A DNA stretch of 64,000 bases from Desulfomicrobium sp. UBA5193 (GCA_002412965.1 DHWB01000011.1:578542-642541), one strand, 5' to 3'. Positions 18,501-27,887 are shown, numbered from the stretch's first letter. The notes: generated by a model from the letters alone, not told the origin. A program made the numbers and translations.

Positions 18501-21500
18501 GCGGCCGTAGAGCTGCGCGTCGGCCTCGGACGCATTGAGCTGCCGCAAAAGCACCTGACCGTGTGTCCAGGCCAGGTCGAAGACCCTGTCCGCGATGCGG
18601 CGGTCCTGGTACTTCTCAACCAGGCGCAAGGTTTCTTCCCTGGTTTCGCCGATACCGGAGATAATGTTGAGCGTTACCGATTCTTCAGGCTCCAAGACGA
18701 TGCGGCAGCGGATGGAGACAATGGGGTCGAGAACGGAGCCCTCGGTGCCCGAAAGCGCGCCGGAGAAATATTCACCCTTGCAGCTCATGGCCAGCGGATC
18801 GGCGACGGTGTTTTCGCGCCCGATGAACTGCATGCGGTCCGTCTCATAGGAGATGTCAACGGCACGCACATCGTGCACGATCATCATGTGCAGCATCCAG
18901 GGCGGCTTTTCGCCCTGGGAGCGCGGCCGTCTGGTGCAGAGGATCGCCTGCTGACCAGGAATGATCTCGGTCTGGACAAAGAGGTTGCTGAAAGCGGGAT
19001 GCAGGTCGTCCGAGGCGGAGCTGGCCAGGGTCACCTCGGCGTAACTGGTCAGATCAAGGGTCCGGCGCGTCCGGGCGCGGTTGGTGATGCGCACCCGGCG
19101 CAGCTCGATATCGTCTTCGGGTGACACCGTGATCTCCGTATGGGTGTCGTAATTGTGGTCCCGCACGCGGAATTCGGCCCGGCCTTCCGAGAAGATGGCT
19201 TCATAGCGCTGCGCCTGTTTGCGCGTCGGCTGATACGCCGTGGACCAATATTCCCGGCTATCCAGATCACGCAGGAAACAGAACGTGCCCCAGTGGTCGC
19301 AGGTGCGGTCTTCGCGCCACCTGGTCACGGTCAGATCCTTCCAGCGGCTGTACCCGCCACCGGCATTGGTGACCATGACGTGGTAGCGGCCGTTGGAGAG
19401 CAGCTGCACTTCCGGGGCGGGCGTGTCCGGGCGTGAGAACACGCGGATGTGCGAGCCCTCGTTGTCCGAGTCCATCGGGAGCTCTGACAGCTCTGAGGTA
19501 TGCGCATAGAACGCGGTGGTCTTGGGGATGCGTTCCTGCAGGAGCAGCATGGTCGCCTGGAACAGCGGGTCGGAGGCAAATCGCTTCTGCATGGGGCGAT
19601 CAAGCAGCAGATGGGCCATGGAGAGCAGGCTCATGCCCTGATGGTGGGCCATGAAAGATCGGACCACGACGCTTGATTGGCCGCGCGGCAGGCGCGAGGG
19701 CGTGTAGTCAATGGCCTCGTAGAAGCCGTACCTGGTTTCAAAACCTTCACCCGCCAGCCGGATGAGATTCCGGCATGCTTCACCCGGCATGACCATGAGC
19801 GCCAGGGCCGAGGCGTAGGGCGCGATGACCAGATCCTCGGCGAGCCCGCGCTTGAGCCCCAGACCGGGTACGCCAAAGGCCCGGTATTGATAGTTCTGGT
19901 GCACATCGATGGCGTTGTAACCGCACTCCGAAATGCCCCAGGGCATGGAGCGCTTCTTGCCGTATTCGATCTGTCTGGCCACGGAGGCGTTGCAGCTCTG
20001 GTCAAGCAGAGTCGATTCGAAGGTGGGCATGACCAGCATCGGCATCAGGTATTCGAACATGGAGCCGCTCCAGGACAACAGGACCGGCTCGCCTCCGGCG
20101 GTGGTCAGGAGGCGCCCCAGCCCGAACCAGCTCTCCTGCGGGATCTGTCCCTGGGCGATGGCAACGAAGGCGGCCAGCCGCGCTTCCGAAGCCAAAAGAT
20201 CGTAGAAGCTGTTATCTCTTCGACATTCAGAGACATTGTAGCCGATAGCCAGCAGATGGCTCGTCTCGTCGCACAGGAACTCGAATTCCATTTGAGCCAG
20301 TGTGCTGCATTGCAGGGCGAGGCGCTCGCAGGTCTTGATCCGCGCCTCGGCGTGTTGCCCGGCTTTGGTGACGAGACTTTGCAGCTCCCCCCACTCGTTA
20401 TAGTCCGAGGGGGCCGACATTTCCTGCCGTCGCACTATGTCCGGCAGGATTGTCGCGGCCAGGGCCGTCAGCTCGCGAAGGGTCGGGATTTGATCGAGAG
20501 CGGGAAGATCCGGCAGGTTTTTGCGTACAATCGTAAGCCCCGTCCACGGGGCAAGGCTGTTCAGTTCCACCAGCGCGTCGCCGCATTGTTCGGCAAAGGC
20601 ATTGGCCCACCAGAAGGCGTCCGAGTTTGGGTCCGCGCTTGCGGCGCTTAAGCTGTCGATCAGGGCCGAGGCCGATGACTCCAGCCGTTCAAGCCGCTGC
20701 CGTGAAGCGACCAGGGTGAGCGGTTCGGCGGAGCGTAGCGCGGCATTCAGGTCGAGCCTGAGGCTGGCAAGCGGGTCCACAGCCGCTTTCGGAAGAGATT
20801 TCAAGGCATCGGCCAGGATTTCAAGGGTGTCGCGCAAGCTCTCGAACGTGCGCGCCTCCAGAATCTTGCGGTCCTGGAGTTCGAGCAGGCCCGGCTTCAA
20901 GGTCAACAGATGCCCGGCCAGGTTCCCGCTGTCCACGGAGGAGATGTAGCGCGGAGGTAGCGGGGCCAAGGACTGTGTGTCGTACCAGTTGTAGAAATGA
21001 CCTCGATAACGTTCCAGCGTGCTCATGGTGCGCAGCGTTTTCATGGTTCGGTCAAGGAACTTGCCGGCCGAGATGATCCCGAAGTCGCATGCGGTAAGGT
21101 TCGCCAGCAGCGCAAGGCCCATGTTGGTCGGAGAGGTGCGGTGCGCAACCACGGGGGCGGGGTGCTCCTGAAAGTTGTCGGGAGGGAGCCACTGGTCTTC
21201 GGGGCCGACGAATGTTTCGAAGAAGGCCCATGTCTTGCGGGCCATCCTGCGCAGAAAGAGAGTTTGTTCCTTGGTCAACGCGTCCTGGCGGCGCGGGATG
21301 ATGCGGCTGATCCACCAGACTATGGCCGGGGATAAGAGCCAGAGCGCGAGCAGAGGCCCGGCCACCGGCAGCGTCTGCGGCGCCGATACTGCGAGCATGG
21401 CCGCCATGCAGATGGCCAGAAACGGCCCGAACCACATGGCCCTGAGTGAACCGGCGAAACCGGCGGGGGAGTTCTGGGCGTTGCTTGACGGATTCCACTC

Positions 21501-24314
21501 CAGCAGGTTCCGATGCGAGACCAGCATCCTCCAGATGGTGCGCAGGATCGCGTCCAGACTGAAGAATGCCTCGTAGGGCAGGCAGACAAGGGTGAAGGCC
21601 GACCGACCGAAATGTTGGAAAGCCAGGCCTGCCGACGCGGCGAGGTGCTGCCCTGGGGATACGTCATCGGGTTTCTTGAGGGTGCTGACAAGCGAGTCCA
21701 CCAGGGACGGAATCAGAATGATGCCGAGCACCACCGTGGTCCAGAACAAGGCGGCGGGCAGGATGGTCCAGCCCAGGATCAAAAGCAGGGTAAGGGCCGC
21801 GGCGGTCAGGCTTCGCCGCAGATTGTCCAGAATCTTCCATTGGGACAGCATGGAGATGGGGTTCTTGCACAGGCGCCCATCCGCGCCGGGAACCCGGGGC
21901 ATCAGCCAGCGGGCGATCTGCCAATCGCCCCGGATCCAGCGATGCCTGCGGCTCACGTCCTCGCTGTAGCGGGACGGATACTGCTCATAGAGTTCCACAT
22001 CGCTCAAAAGCCCTGCCCTGGCATAACAGCCTTCTAGGAGATCGTGGCTCAGAATCCGGTTGTCGGGAAACCGGTCGTCAAGCGCTTGCCTGAAAATTTC
22101 CACGTCGTAGATGCCCTTGCCGATAAACGAACCTTCGCCGAACAGGTCCTGATACACATCGGAAACGGCGCTGGTGTAAGGGTCGATGCCGACCTCGCTG
22201 GCGCACATCCGCGTATACCGCGAACGATTCGCGCCGGCCAGGCTGACCGCCACCCTTGGCTGCAGGATGCCGTAGCCGGCCACGACGCGACCGCGTGCAT
22301 CGTCGTAGCGGGCGCGGTTCAACGGATGGGACATGGCGCCCACGAACTGACGCGCCGAGTCGCGGGCCAGTTGCGTGTCGGTGTCCAGAGTGATGACGAA
22401 TCTGATGTCAGGCAGGATGGACGTCTCGCCGACGATGAGTGCGAAGCGATCCGTCGCGTCAGCCTTACCATTGCTGAGCAGCGCGTTCAAATCCCCAAGT
22501 TTTCCGCGCTTGCGCTCGTAGCCCATCCATTTCCGTTCGGCGGCATTGAATCTGCGCGGACGATGCAGCAGGAAGAAGGTGCTACCCGTATCACCCGGAT
22601 ATTTGGCGTTCAGTTCTTCGATCATGTCATGGGCCAGGCTGACCAGCTCCTCGTCCTCCGGCAGGGTTTCTTGGGCCGCGTCGGCCAGGTCCGTGAGCAG
22701 GGCAAAGTGGAGGTTCCGGTCACGATTCCCCAGAAATCGGACTTCGAGATCGTTGATCAGCTCTTCGATGCCGTGCGCGCTGGTGAGCATCGTCGGGACC
22801 ACGACCAGGGTCCGCGCCTCGGGCGGAATTCCCTTGGAAAAGTCCATGCGAGGCAGCAGGAGCGGAGTGGCCAGGAGCGTGGCCAGCCAATTCGCGAGCG
22901 ACACCGTAAGGTGGCTGCAGCAGAGCACGAGGAGCAGACAAAAAAGGCCGAGTGGCCAGCCGGTCAATCCGTCACCAAGAGCCTTGGCCGCAAGAAATGT
23001 GGTCAGCATGGCCGTCAGGAGCACGATGCCACCGCCATAGAAGAGAAATTGTCGGCCAAGAGCGCACAGCGCCGCAGCGGGCGACCGGCGCATCTCCACC
23101 AGCCGTTCAAGCTGAGCAAGTCCGTCACCGACCAGATAGAATCCGACATGCGCCTTGCGTTCTTCGTCCTGACCCGCCGCGCCTTCCCGCGCCAACTCCA
23201 GCGCCCTGCGCGCCACCTCGGACTCGGAATGCGGGCATTTTTTTGCAATTTTTTCCACGACATGGCGATAGCGGTCCCGGGTGGAAAAATTCATCTTGCC
23301 GTAGATGGAAATGGGGTCTTGCCCAAGAATGCTCTCGACAGCGCTTAAAGACTCGACGAAATCGTTCCAGTTCGTGGCGTTCAGGGAGCGCAGGCTGCCG
23401 ATGCTGTTGCTGATGGAGATCTGGTCGGAGGCCTGCTGCTGGTTTTCCAGGCGCACCAGCTGATCGATGGTCTGGCCGGATTCGGACAGACGGCGTTCAA
23501 TCCAGGACAGCGGGAGGGATTGAGCCGGACCCTGGCCCTGCAGACGGCGTGTGAGCTCCGCGACAAACGAGCTGGCCATGGGCGGGTCCGACCTCGCCAT
23601 GTCGGCGATGGTCAGGATCAGGCTCTTGGGGTCGGTGGCGGCCACCTCGGTCATCAGATTGGCCCAATAATCTGCACTGTTGCGGTCTATCCTGCGTAAG
23701 GCGAGGCGGGCTGCGACGCGGCGCAGGTTCTCGATCAGGGCCAGGCGCAGCATGATGGGGATGGCCCACAGCTCACCGAGTTTCAGGGACGTCACGGTCT
23801 GGTAGGCGGCCACGAAGCGGCTCAGATATTCCGGGTCCACGCGACCGTCGCCGTGCGAGATCGCCTCCAGGGCGAGGGCGTACACGCGCGGGAGGCCGGC
23901 CGAGTGCCCGCCGCGCAGTTGCGGCAGTTCGCGGCTGTAGCCCTTTGGCAGGTGTTTGGCGGCGGTGCGGATCTGCTCTTCGATCACATAGAAGTTGTCG
24001 AGCAGCCATTCCCCGGCCGGAGTCATGCGCCGGTCCTCCTTGACGTCCTCCGTCAGCAGGCGATGCACGTCCCGCAGCACCTGCTCGTTTTCGGCCAGGC
24101 GCGACAGGAGGCGATCGTGCGCGCGCCCGCTGGTGAGCTGATGCATGCTTGCCAGAATCTTGCCATGCTGCTCCATCTGAGAGGCGCTGAAAAGCTCCGC
24201 CCGGAGGGGGAGCTCCTCGTCGATGCTCTTTTCAGATGGGCCGCGTCCGGTCAGTCGTGTCCAGAACCGGGGGAAAACGCCCTTATCGATGTTGCTGCTC
24301 ATCTTCATGCGCAT
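15558..24314 (-). CDS. ndvB: cyclic beta-1,2-glucan synthase (NdvB/ChvB-like), 2918 aa
   Basis: A giant membrane enzyme with the full NdvB plan. An N-terminal initiator region covers residues 1-400. Membrane segments near 410-480 are followed by a GT84 glycosyltransferase domain (FVITLDTDTQLARD, LSHDLLEG, RHRWIRGDWQIARWL), then more membrane segments (about 830-960). Next is a glucoamylase-like domain (SWSGSMFEYLMPMLV, YGFYEAIDYT). Two GH94-type cyclising/phosphorolysis modules end the protein, with the catalytic string GSGDWNDGMNLVG. ATG 24314 is preceded by AAGGA. The product would be periplasmic cyclic osmoregulated glucan. Confidence 0.93.
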   Translation of the reverse strand: MRMKMSSNIDKGVFPRFWTRLTGRGPSEKSIDEELPLRAELFSASQMEQHGKILASMHQLTSGRAHDRLLSRLAENEQVLRDVHRLLTEDVKEDRRMTPAGEWLLDNFYVIEEQIRTAAKHLPKGYSRELPQLRGGHSAGLPRVYALALEAISHGDGRVDPEYLSRFVAAYQTVTSLKLGELWAIPIMLRLALIENLRRVAARLALRRIDRNSADYWANLMTEVAATDPKSLILTIADMARSDPPMASSFVAELTRRLQGQGPAQSLPLSWIERRLSESGQTIDQLVRLENQQQASDQISISNSIGSLRSLNATNWNDFVESLSAVESILGQDPISIYGKMNFSTRDRYRHVVEKIAKKCPHSESEVARRALELAREGAAGQDEERKAHVGFYLVGDGLAQLERLVEMRRSPAAALCALGRQFLFYGGGIVLLTAMLTTFLAAKALGDGLTGWPLGLFCLLLVLCCSHLTVSLANWLATLLATPLLLPRMDFSKGIPPEARTLVVVPTMLTSAHGIEELINDLEVRFLGNRDRNLHFALLTDLADAAQETLPEDEELVSLAHDMIEELNAKYPGDTGSTFFLLHRPRRFNAAERKWMGYERKRGKLGDLNALLSNGKADATDRFALIVGETSILPDIRFVITLDTDTQLARDSARQFVGAMSHPLNRARYDDARGRVVAGYGILQPRVAVSLAGANRSRYTRMCASEVGIDPYTSAVSDVYQDLFGEGSFIGKGIYDVEIFRQALDDRFPDNRILSHDLLEGCYARAGLLSDVELYEQYPSRYSEDVSRRHRWIRGDWQIARWLMPRVPGADGRLCKNPISMLSQWKILDNLRRSLTAAALTLLLILGWTILPAALFWTTVVLGIILIPSLVDSLVSTLKKPDDVSPGQHLAASAGLAFQHFGRSAFTLVCLPYEAFFSLDAILRTIWRMLVSHRNLLEWNPSSNAQNSPAGFAGSLRAMWFGPFLAICMAAMLAVSAPQTLPVAGPLLALWLLSPAIVWWISRIIPRRQDALTKEQTLFLRRMARKTWAFFETFVGPEDQWLPPDNFQEHPAPVVAHRTSPTNMGLALLANLTACDFGIISAGKFLDRTMKTLRTMSTLERYRGHFYNWYDTQSLAPLPPRYISSVDSGNLAGHLLTLKPGLLELQDRKILEARTFESLRDTLEILADALKSLPKAAVDPLASLRLDLNAALRSAEPLTLVASRQRLERLESSASALIDSLSAASADPNSDAFWWANAFAEQCGDALVELNSLAPWTGLTIVRKNLPDLPALDQIPTLRELTALAATILPDIVRRQEMSAPSDYNEWGELQSLVTKAGQHAEARIKTCERLALQCSTLAQMEFEFLCDETSHLLAIGYNVSECRRDNSFYDLLASEARLAAFVAIAQGQIPQESWFGLGRLLTTAGGEPVLLSWSGSMFEYLMPMLVMPTFESTLLDQSCNASVARQIEYGKKRSMPWGISECGYNAIDVHQNYQYRAFGVPGLGLKRGLAEDLVIAPYASALALMVMPGEACRNLIRLAGEGFETRYGFYEAIDYTPSRLPRGQSSVVVRSFMAHHQGMSLLSMAHLLLDRPMQKRFASDPLFQATMLLLQERIPKTTAFYAHTSELSELPMDSDNEGSHIRVFSRPDTPAPEVQLLSNGRYHVMVTNAGGGYSRWKDLTVTRWREDRTCDHWGTFCFLRDLDSREYWSTAYQPTRKQAQRYEAIFSEGRAEFRVRDHNYDTHTEITVSPEDDIELRRVRITNRARTRRTLDLTSYAEVTLASSASDDLHPAFSNLFVQTEIIPGQQAILCTRRPRSQGEKPPWMLHMMIVHDVRAVDISYETDRMQFIGRENTVADPLAMSCKGEYFSGALSGTEGSVLDPIVSIRCRIVLEPEESVTLNIISGIGETREETLRLVEKYQDRRIADRVFDLAWTHGQVLLRQLNASEADAQLYGRLAGSVIYSNAALRAEPGILMKNRRGQSGLWSHAISGDLPIVLLQIQDTANIELVRQLVQAHAYWRLKGLKVDLVIWNEDQTGYRQVLHEQIMDLVAAGVESVGTDRPGGIFVRSANRFAEEDRILIQSVARVIISDTLGTLAQQIDGRTLSRIRIPQLVPSRTHRSDPLPSFPQPRHDLAFFNGQGGFTPDGREYVITTAQDLPTPAPWVNVLANPLFGSVISECGSSYTWSENAHEFRLTPWDNDPVSNEGGEAFYLRDEERGHYWSPTPRPCRGAASYVTRHGFGYSVFEHTERGIRSELMVYVALDAPIKFSVLKVSNVSERSRRISATGYVEWVLGDLRPKSAFHVITEIDQHSGALFARNAYNPEFGTRTAFFDVDDVPRTVTADRTEFLGRNGSLRAPAAMTRTRLSGKTGTAMDSCAAIQVVFELEVGEEREIIFKLGVGTDATDAQKIIQRFRGAPAARHALDNVWQHWAHTLGAIHVETPDQSLNVLANGWLLYQTLACRLWARSATYQSGGAFGFRDQLQDVMALIHARPGLVRDHLLLCASRQFEEGDVQHWWHPPGGRGVRTKCSDDFLWLPLATCRYVAAIGDTGILDENVPFLRMRALNADEESCYDLPERSDQSASLYDHCVRAILHGLRFGVHGLPLIGSGDWNDGMNLVGEHGKGESIWLGFFLHHVLESFATLARERGDVTFAAQCLQEATTLSRNIEAAGWDGQWYRRAYFDDGTPLGSSENDECRIDSIAQSWSVLSGAGDPKRARTAMQSLDKHLVRREHGLVQLLDPPFDTSELNPGYIKGYVPGVRENGGQYTHAAIWAAMAFARQRDTKRAWEIFDMINPVNHARTSEETAIYKGEPYVVAADVYGAAPHTGRGGWTWYTGSAAWMYRLIVESLLGLSLEVDRLRITPCPHPQWTQFTVHYRFLETVYHITVSQHLGKKIGTRLTLDDVEQTGQTIALVNDHQEHWVKVRMDVKGS

Positions 24315-24394
24315 AGTATCCTTGAGTTAGAGCGAAAGCATGAGATTTGCCCTGGTTGCAGACTTGGTGAAATGTCAAACGTCACACAATGGCT

Positions 24395-24820
24395 TCAGTG
24401 AAGAAGCGAAGGGACGACTTGGCAGGCGGAACCGTCCGGGGCATTTCCTGTTTTGAGGTCAATGCCGCTCAGCACTTGCGCCAGATGATTGCGGTCGAAC
24501 GGTTTCGAGATGTAGTCATTCATGCCTGCCATGATGAACCGCTCTCGGTCGCCACACATTGCATACGCCGTCATGGCGACAATGGGAATTTTTGGGTCAA
24601 AAAATTTGGAAACGTCCGACCGAATGTTTTTGGTGGTCTCCATGCCATCCCCGGAGCGGATGGCCATCTCGATGTACATGCGCTGTTCATGCACTATCCG
24701 TGATGTCTCTTCAGCGGGGGAGAGTCTCTCCAGCGAACCGGCCGCGCTCTTCCGGCTGAGTTCTTCAGCCTTGCGACGCAGTAAATCCGGGCTCCCGGAT
24801 TGATCGATTCGGCTCTTCAT
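24395..24820 (-). pseudogene. chimeric remnant: PAS-sensor N-terminus joined to receiver-domain C-terminus
   Basis: Residues 1-50 (LLRRKAEELSRKS, LSPAEETSRIVHEQRMYIEM) match the leader of PAS proteins of the kind that ends VHELxVHQIELEMQNEELR. The sequence then jumps to SGDGMETTKNIR and IPIVAMTAYAM...MNDYISKPFD, the second half of a receiver. The receiver's N-terminal half with the acidic pair and phospho-Asp is missing. The simplest reading is an internal deletion in a PAS/kinase/receiver gene. It stays open with no stop, so a short protein may be made, but it cannot be phosphorylated normally. Confidence 0.65.
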
Positions 24821-25038
24821 GAGGCATCTCCTTCTTCATTCAGTTCTTTCGCGCTCAGGCTTTGAGTCGGTGCAAGGGGAACTCCTTGAGTACAATTTTG
24901 GCGTCATTGGACTTGAGCAGGGGGAGGCTCGGGGCGTGTTGAGGAGGCTTCCCAAACCCTCCGCAGCGTCACGGGTAATTTGCCCGTCCCCATTGTGATC
25001 GCATCTCCCGCAACATCGCAGTTTATCTAATTTATATT

Positions 25039-25082
25039 CGCAAGGGCTCGGAATATCATGAATTATCTTCCGAACCCTTGCG
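25039..25082 (-). terminator. hairpin downstream of the OmpA-family gene
   Basis: CGCAAGGG-CTCGGAA pairs with TTCCGA-ACCCTTGCG around a 14-base loop, ending 7 bp from the stop of the OmpA-like gene. Only a weak AT tail follows, but position and stem length fit termination of the csbD-ompA operon. Confidence 0.7.
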
Positions 25083-25088
25083 CTTGTG

Positions 25089-26099
25089 CTATTTCACGAT
25101 GATCTCGAAGAGGACCCGCATGTTTGCCTTGGCCGCTTGAGAGAGGAGGTCCTGCGGTGATGCTTCATATCTGGCGGGGCTCATCTCGCCATAGCCGACA
25201 ATGGCAAGCCGGTCTGCGGTGATGATGCCTTCGCTTATGAGGTAATCCTTGACCGCGTTTGCTCTGCGCTCACTGAGTTTCTGGTTGTATTCTTCCGAAC
25301 CCGAGGCGGACGTGTAGCCCGCAATGCGGACGTGCGTCTTCGGGTTTTCTTTGAGAAGCTGGATATTTCTTTTCAGAATAGCTTTGGCTTCCGGTTTGAG
25401 GGTCGATTTATCGAAATCAAAATGGATGTCTTCAAAAACGAGCACCACGACTTCCGGTTCCGCCGCAACAACTGCGGCCTTCTCCGTCATCGTGGGTGCG
25501 GGCGCTGCCTGGACGATCGGTTTTGGATTCGGGGCGGCTTCCGCATCCGGTCCGCCGAAATAATAGGTGATACCCAAGGTGGCTTCGATATCGTGTCTGT
25601 CACCGATGTCATCAACGCTCTGAAAAGCATGGATCTGACGGATGTCGGCCCGCAAGGCCACGGATTCGTCCAGAAAATACTTCAACCCTGCGCCGTAATT
25701 GACTGTTGCGGCGTTTCTGTTGTCATTTCCGCTTGGATAATCAATATACTGTCCGCCGACTCCGGCAAAAACAAAGGGAACGAGCTGACTGTCCGGGAGC
25801 AGATTGAAGATGCCGTCCAGTCGATAGTTTCCGATGTTGACCGATCGGGAATCGTTGTCTGTGTCATAGTTCGTGTCGGTGTATTCCACGGATGTTTCCA
25901 GCCCGAAATACTTCGTGAAATTGTACCCGAGGCGTAGCCCGTAAGCAGGATTGTTATCGACATCTTGATCGTTATCATACCATGTGTAACCGACATATGG
26001 AGTTATGAAGTACGATAACGCCGGTTCCTGCGCAGAGGCAATGTTTCCGAAAATCGATGAAAAGAATATGCATGCAATGCCTAAAGTACATTTTTTCAA
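25089..26099 (-). CDS. OmpA family outer-membrane protein (beta-barrel plus peptidoglycan-binding domain)
   Basis: A 336-residue protein. A signal peptide (MKKCTLGIACIFFSSIFGNIASAQ) precedes an eight-strand barrel starting FITPYVGYTWYD and then an Ala/Pro linker. The C-terminal OmpA domain has FDFDKSTLKPEAKAIL and AGYTSASGSEEYNQKLSERRA. It would anchor the outer membrane to peptidoglycan. It is last in a five-gene stress operon headed by csbD, 18 bp after the Lmo0937-like gene. Confidence 0.92.
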   Translation of the reverse strand: MKKCTLGIACIFFSSIFGNIASAQEPALSYFITPYVGYTWYDNDQDVDNNPAYGLRLGYNFTKYFGLETSVEYTDTNYDTDNDSRSVNIGNYRLDGIFNLLPDSQLVPFVFAGVGGQYIDYPSGNDNRNAATVNYGAGLKYFLDESVALRADIRQIHAFQSVDDIGDRHDIEATLGITYYFGGPDAEAAPNPKPIVQAAPAPTMTEKAAVVAAEPEVVVLVFEDIHFDFDKSTLKPEAKAILKRNIQLLKENPKTHVRIAGYTSASGSEEYNQKLSERRANAVKDYLISEGIITADRLAIVGYGEMSPARYEASPQDLLSQAAKANMRVLFEIIVK

Positions 26100-26117
26100 T
26101 TTTATTCTCCTTATTTA

Positions 26118-26267
26118 TTAGAGTGTGCGTCTTCCCTGAATGAAGTTTACAAGGATAACAATGATGGCAAAAACAAGAAGTATGTGGATAAAAGAACCCA
26201 TTGTGTAACCGCTGACAATCCCAAGTAGCCACAAAATTACAAGTACGCCGGCGATAGTATATAACAT
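26118..26267 (-). CDS. Lmo0937-family small membrane protein, 49 aa
   Basis: MLYTIAGVLVILWLLGIVSG starts a 49-residue protein with two hydrophobic helices (the second HILLVFAIIVILVNFIQG), the Lmo0937-family layout. A GGAGG site lies just upstream. Members are small stress-associated inner-membrane proteins without a known activity. It sits 18 bp before the OmpA-like gene and 67 bp after the DUF3185 gene. Confidence 0.88.
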   Translation of the reverse strand: MLYTIAGVLVILWLLGIVSGYTMGSFIHILLVFAIIVILVNFIQGRRTL

Positions 26268-26334
26268 TTTGTCCTCCACGGATTATTTCTAATGAAAGAA
26301 GATATGGTTTGCTCTGGGCAGGACGAATCTTCCG

Positions 26335-26556
26335 CTAAGTGTTCCTTTTTCCCACAATCAGGAGGACGATGCCGCCCGCGAGGGCGATCCCTCCCATGAT
26401 CGGGGGCAGCGGTATCGTCCGTGTTTTTTCAGCCGTCATCTGGAGCGGGCCGAGATCAACGACTTTTTCCTGGGTCGTGTAGGTGATGCCCTGGTAAGCA
26501 AAGGCCGCTATTCCAATGACGATCAGCAGGATTCCGACTATGCTTAATGTTTTCAT
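26335..26556 (-). CDS. DUF3185-family small membrane protein
   Basis: A 73-residue protein. Its N-terminal membrane helix is TLSIVGILLIVIGIAAFAYQG, followed by the TTQEKVVDLGPLQMTAEK loop and a second helix GGIALAGGIVLLIVGKR. This is the standard DUF3185 pattern. It lies 26 bp after the BON protein gene in the csbD-ompA operon. No biochemical role is known. Confidence 0.85.
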   Translation of the reverse strand: MKTLSIVGILLIVIGIAAFAYQGITYTTQEKVVDLGPLQMTAEKTRTIPLPPIMGGIALAGGIVLLIVGKRNT

Positions 26557-26582
26557 GACAACTCCCGTTTGTTGCTCGAACG

Positions 26583-27350
26583 TTATTTGACGCTCATCTG
26601 ATTTTTGACTTCCTTCACACCGTTCACATCGTTGGCAAGTTTGGTGGCCAGATTCGCTTCAGCCGCGTTCTTTGCCTCACCAGTCAGCGTGACCACGCCG
26701 TCCAGGGTTTCGACCTTGGTTTTGAGGGCGCTGGTCGAGCGGTGATAGAGAAGCGTCATCTTGACCTGGGCGGTGATGGATGCGTCATCAACTGTTTCGC
26801 TGATGGTCTGCTTTTTGTCGTCGGCCTTTTTTTGCGCATTCGCCACGGTCATTTCATTCTTGACGTCCTTCACGCCTTCGACATCCATCGCGTATTCGGT
26901 GGTCAATTCCTTTTGAGCTTGATTGGAGGCCTCTCCTTTAAGAGTCACCACGCCATCTTTGACATTGACCTGTGTTGTGGTGGGGCTGACGCTACGGTGA
27001 AACAAAAGTGTCGCAACGACATTGTCGCGCACCCATGCGTCTGTGTTCGTGGAGGGTGCGGCGCCCTTGAGCTCGAGTCTGTTGTCCACGCTTTTGACTC
27101 CGGGAAGATTGGTCACGGTTTCCTGGGCCAGGGCTTTGTGGTAGCTTCCGGAGACACTGCCTGTCATGGTGACTGCCCCATCCTTGGACTCGATTTTGAT
27201 GTCATCATCCTGCAGGTATTTTTTGAATACATGTGACTGTTTGGCGGATGCTTCTATGTCACGATCCGATTGGGCCGCATGCAAAGGCATGGCGAGGATC
27301 AAGAGTGCCGCCGTTGCGAGAAGCAGGGACTGAAGAAGTGTCGTTTTCAT
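26583..27350 (-). CDS. periplasmic triple-BON-domain protein (OsmY-like)
   Basis: A 255-residue protein with a signal peptide (MKTTLLQSLLLATAALLILAMPLHAAQ) and three BON domains. Each carries a GVVTLxGEAxN-type core (DGAVTMTGSV, DGVVTLKGEA, DGVVTLTGEA) and ends in GVKxVxNxM. BON domains bind phospholipid membranes; OsmY is the osmotic-stress example. The ATG at 27350 starts the signal peptide; the upstream frame extension is rejected. It is the second gene after csbD. Confidence 0.9.
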   Translation of the reverse strand: MKTTLLQSLLLATAALLILAMPLHAAQSDRDIEASAKQSHVFKKYLQDDDIKIESKDGAVTMTGSVSGSYHKALAQETVTNLPGVKSVDNRLELKGAAPSTNTDAWVRDNVVATLLFHRSVSPTTTQVNVKDGVVTLKGEASNQAQKELTTEYAMDVEGVKDVKNEMTVANAQKKADDKKQTISETVDDASITAQVKMTLLYHRSTSALKTKVETLDGVVTLTGEAKNAAEANLATKLANDVNGVKEVKNQMSVK

Positions 27351-27490
27351 GAAAATGTAACCTTTTTTAAATTTTTTGGGAGGAGGTTGCCCGAAGAGCA
27401 CATTCACTCTCCGGGGCTTTGATCACCGTCTTGAGCATGTTGCGCATTCGTGGTGGCTGAATGAAGGGCGAAAGGGAGTCCTAAGCTCGG

Positions 27491-27670
27491 CTATTCTTCC
27501 AAAACCTTCTCCACCTTTCCGACTTTTTTCTGCACCTTGCCTGCTACTTTTTCCACGAGTCCTTCAGATTCCAAGGAGGGGTCGTCGATAATCTTTCCGA
27601 CGGTTTCCTTGATCTTGCCTTTGGCCTCATGGTAAACGCCTTCCGTCTGATTTTTCGTGCTGGACTTCAT
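27491..27670 (-). CDS. CsbD-family stress protein, 59 aa
   Basis: MKSSTKNQTEGVYHEAKGKI begins a 59-residue, Lys/Glu-rich protein with the CsbD repeat pattern (KGKIKETVGKI, AGKVQKKVGKVEK). CsbD proteins are general-stress proteins of unknown activity, predicted helical hairpins. It is the first gene after the sigma-54 promoter at 27777 and so probably heads the csbD-BON-DUF3185-lmo0937-ompA operon. Confidence 0.85.
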   Translation of the reverse strand: MKSSTKNQTEGVYHEAKGKIKETVGKIIDDPSLESEGLVEKVAGKVQKKVGKVEKVLEE

Positions 27671-27776
27671 ACACTTCTCCTTTTTATGTAAAAGACTTCA
27701 AATTCTTCCCACTTTTTCACAACCCCGCATTTTTATGAAATGTGGCGCGGCGCATTTTAGGGGGCATGAGGTATAT

Positions 27777-27792
27777 CGCAACGAACGTGCCA
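27777..27792 (-). promoter_or_regulatory. sigma-54 promoter upstream of csbD
   Basis: The minus strand reads TGGCACGTTCGTTGCG, almost the exact -24/-12 consensus (TGGCACGNNNNTTGCW) with GG-N10-GC spacing. Transcription would start about 95 nt before the csbD ATG. Confidence 0.88.
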
Positions 27793-27887
27793 GACTTGAC
27801 GGATTGTTGGTGTGCGGTAACGCAATGATTATAAAGACAAAAATATGGCGTTTCGAGAGGTGGGCGAGGAAGACGGGTGGCTGAACC

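Noticed and set aside
24315..24394. GG-N10-GC element upstream of the glucan synthase (GGGCAAATCTCATGCT on minus strand)
   Set aside because: Only spacing and a few bases agree with sigma-54 consensus and there is no UAS nearby; chance match likely.
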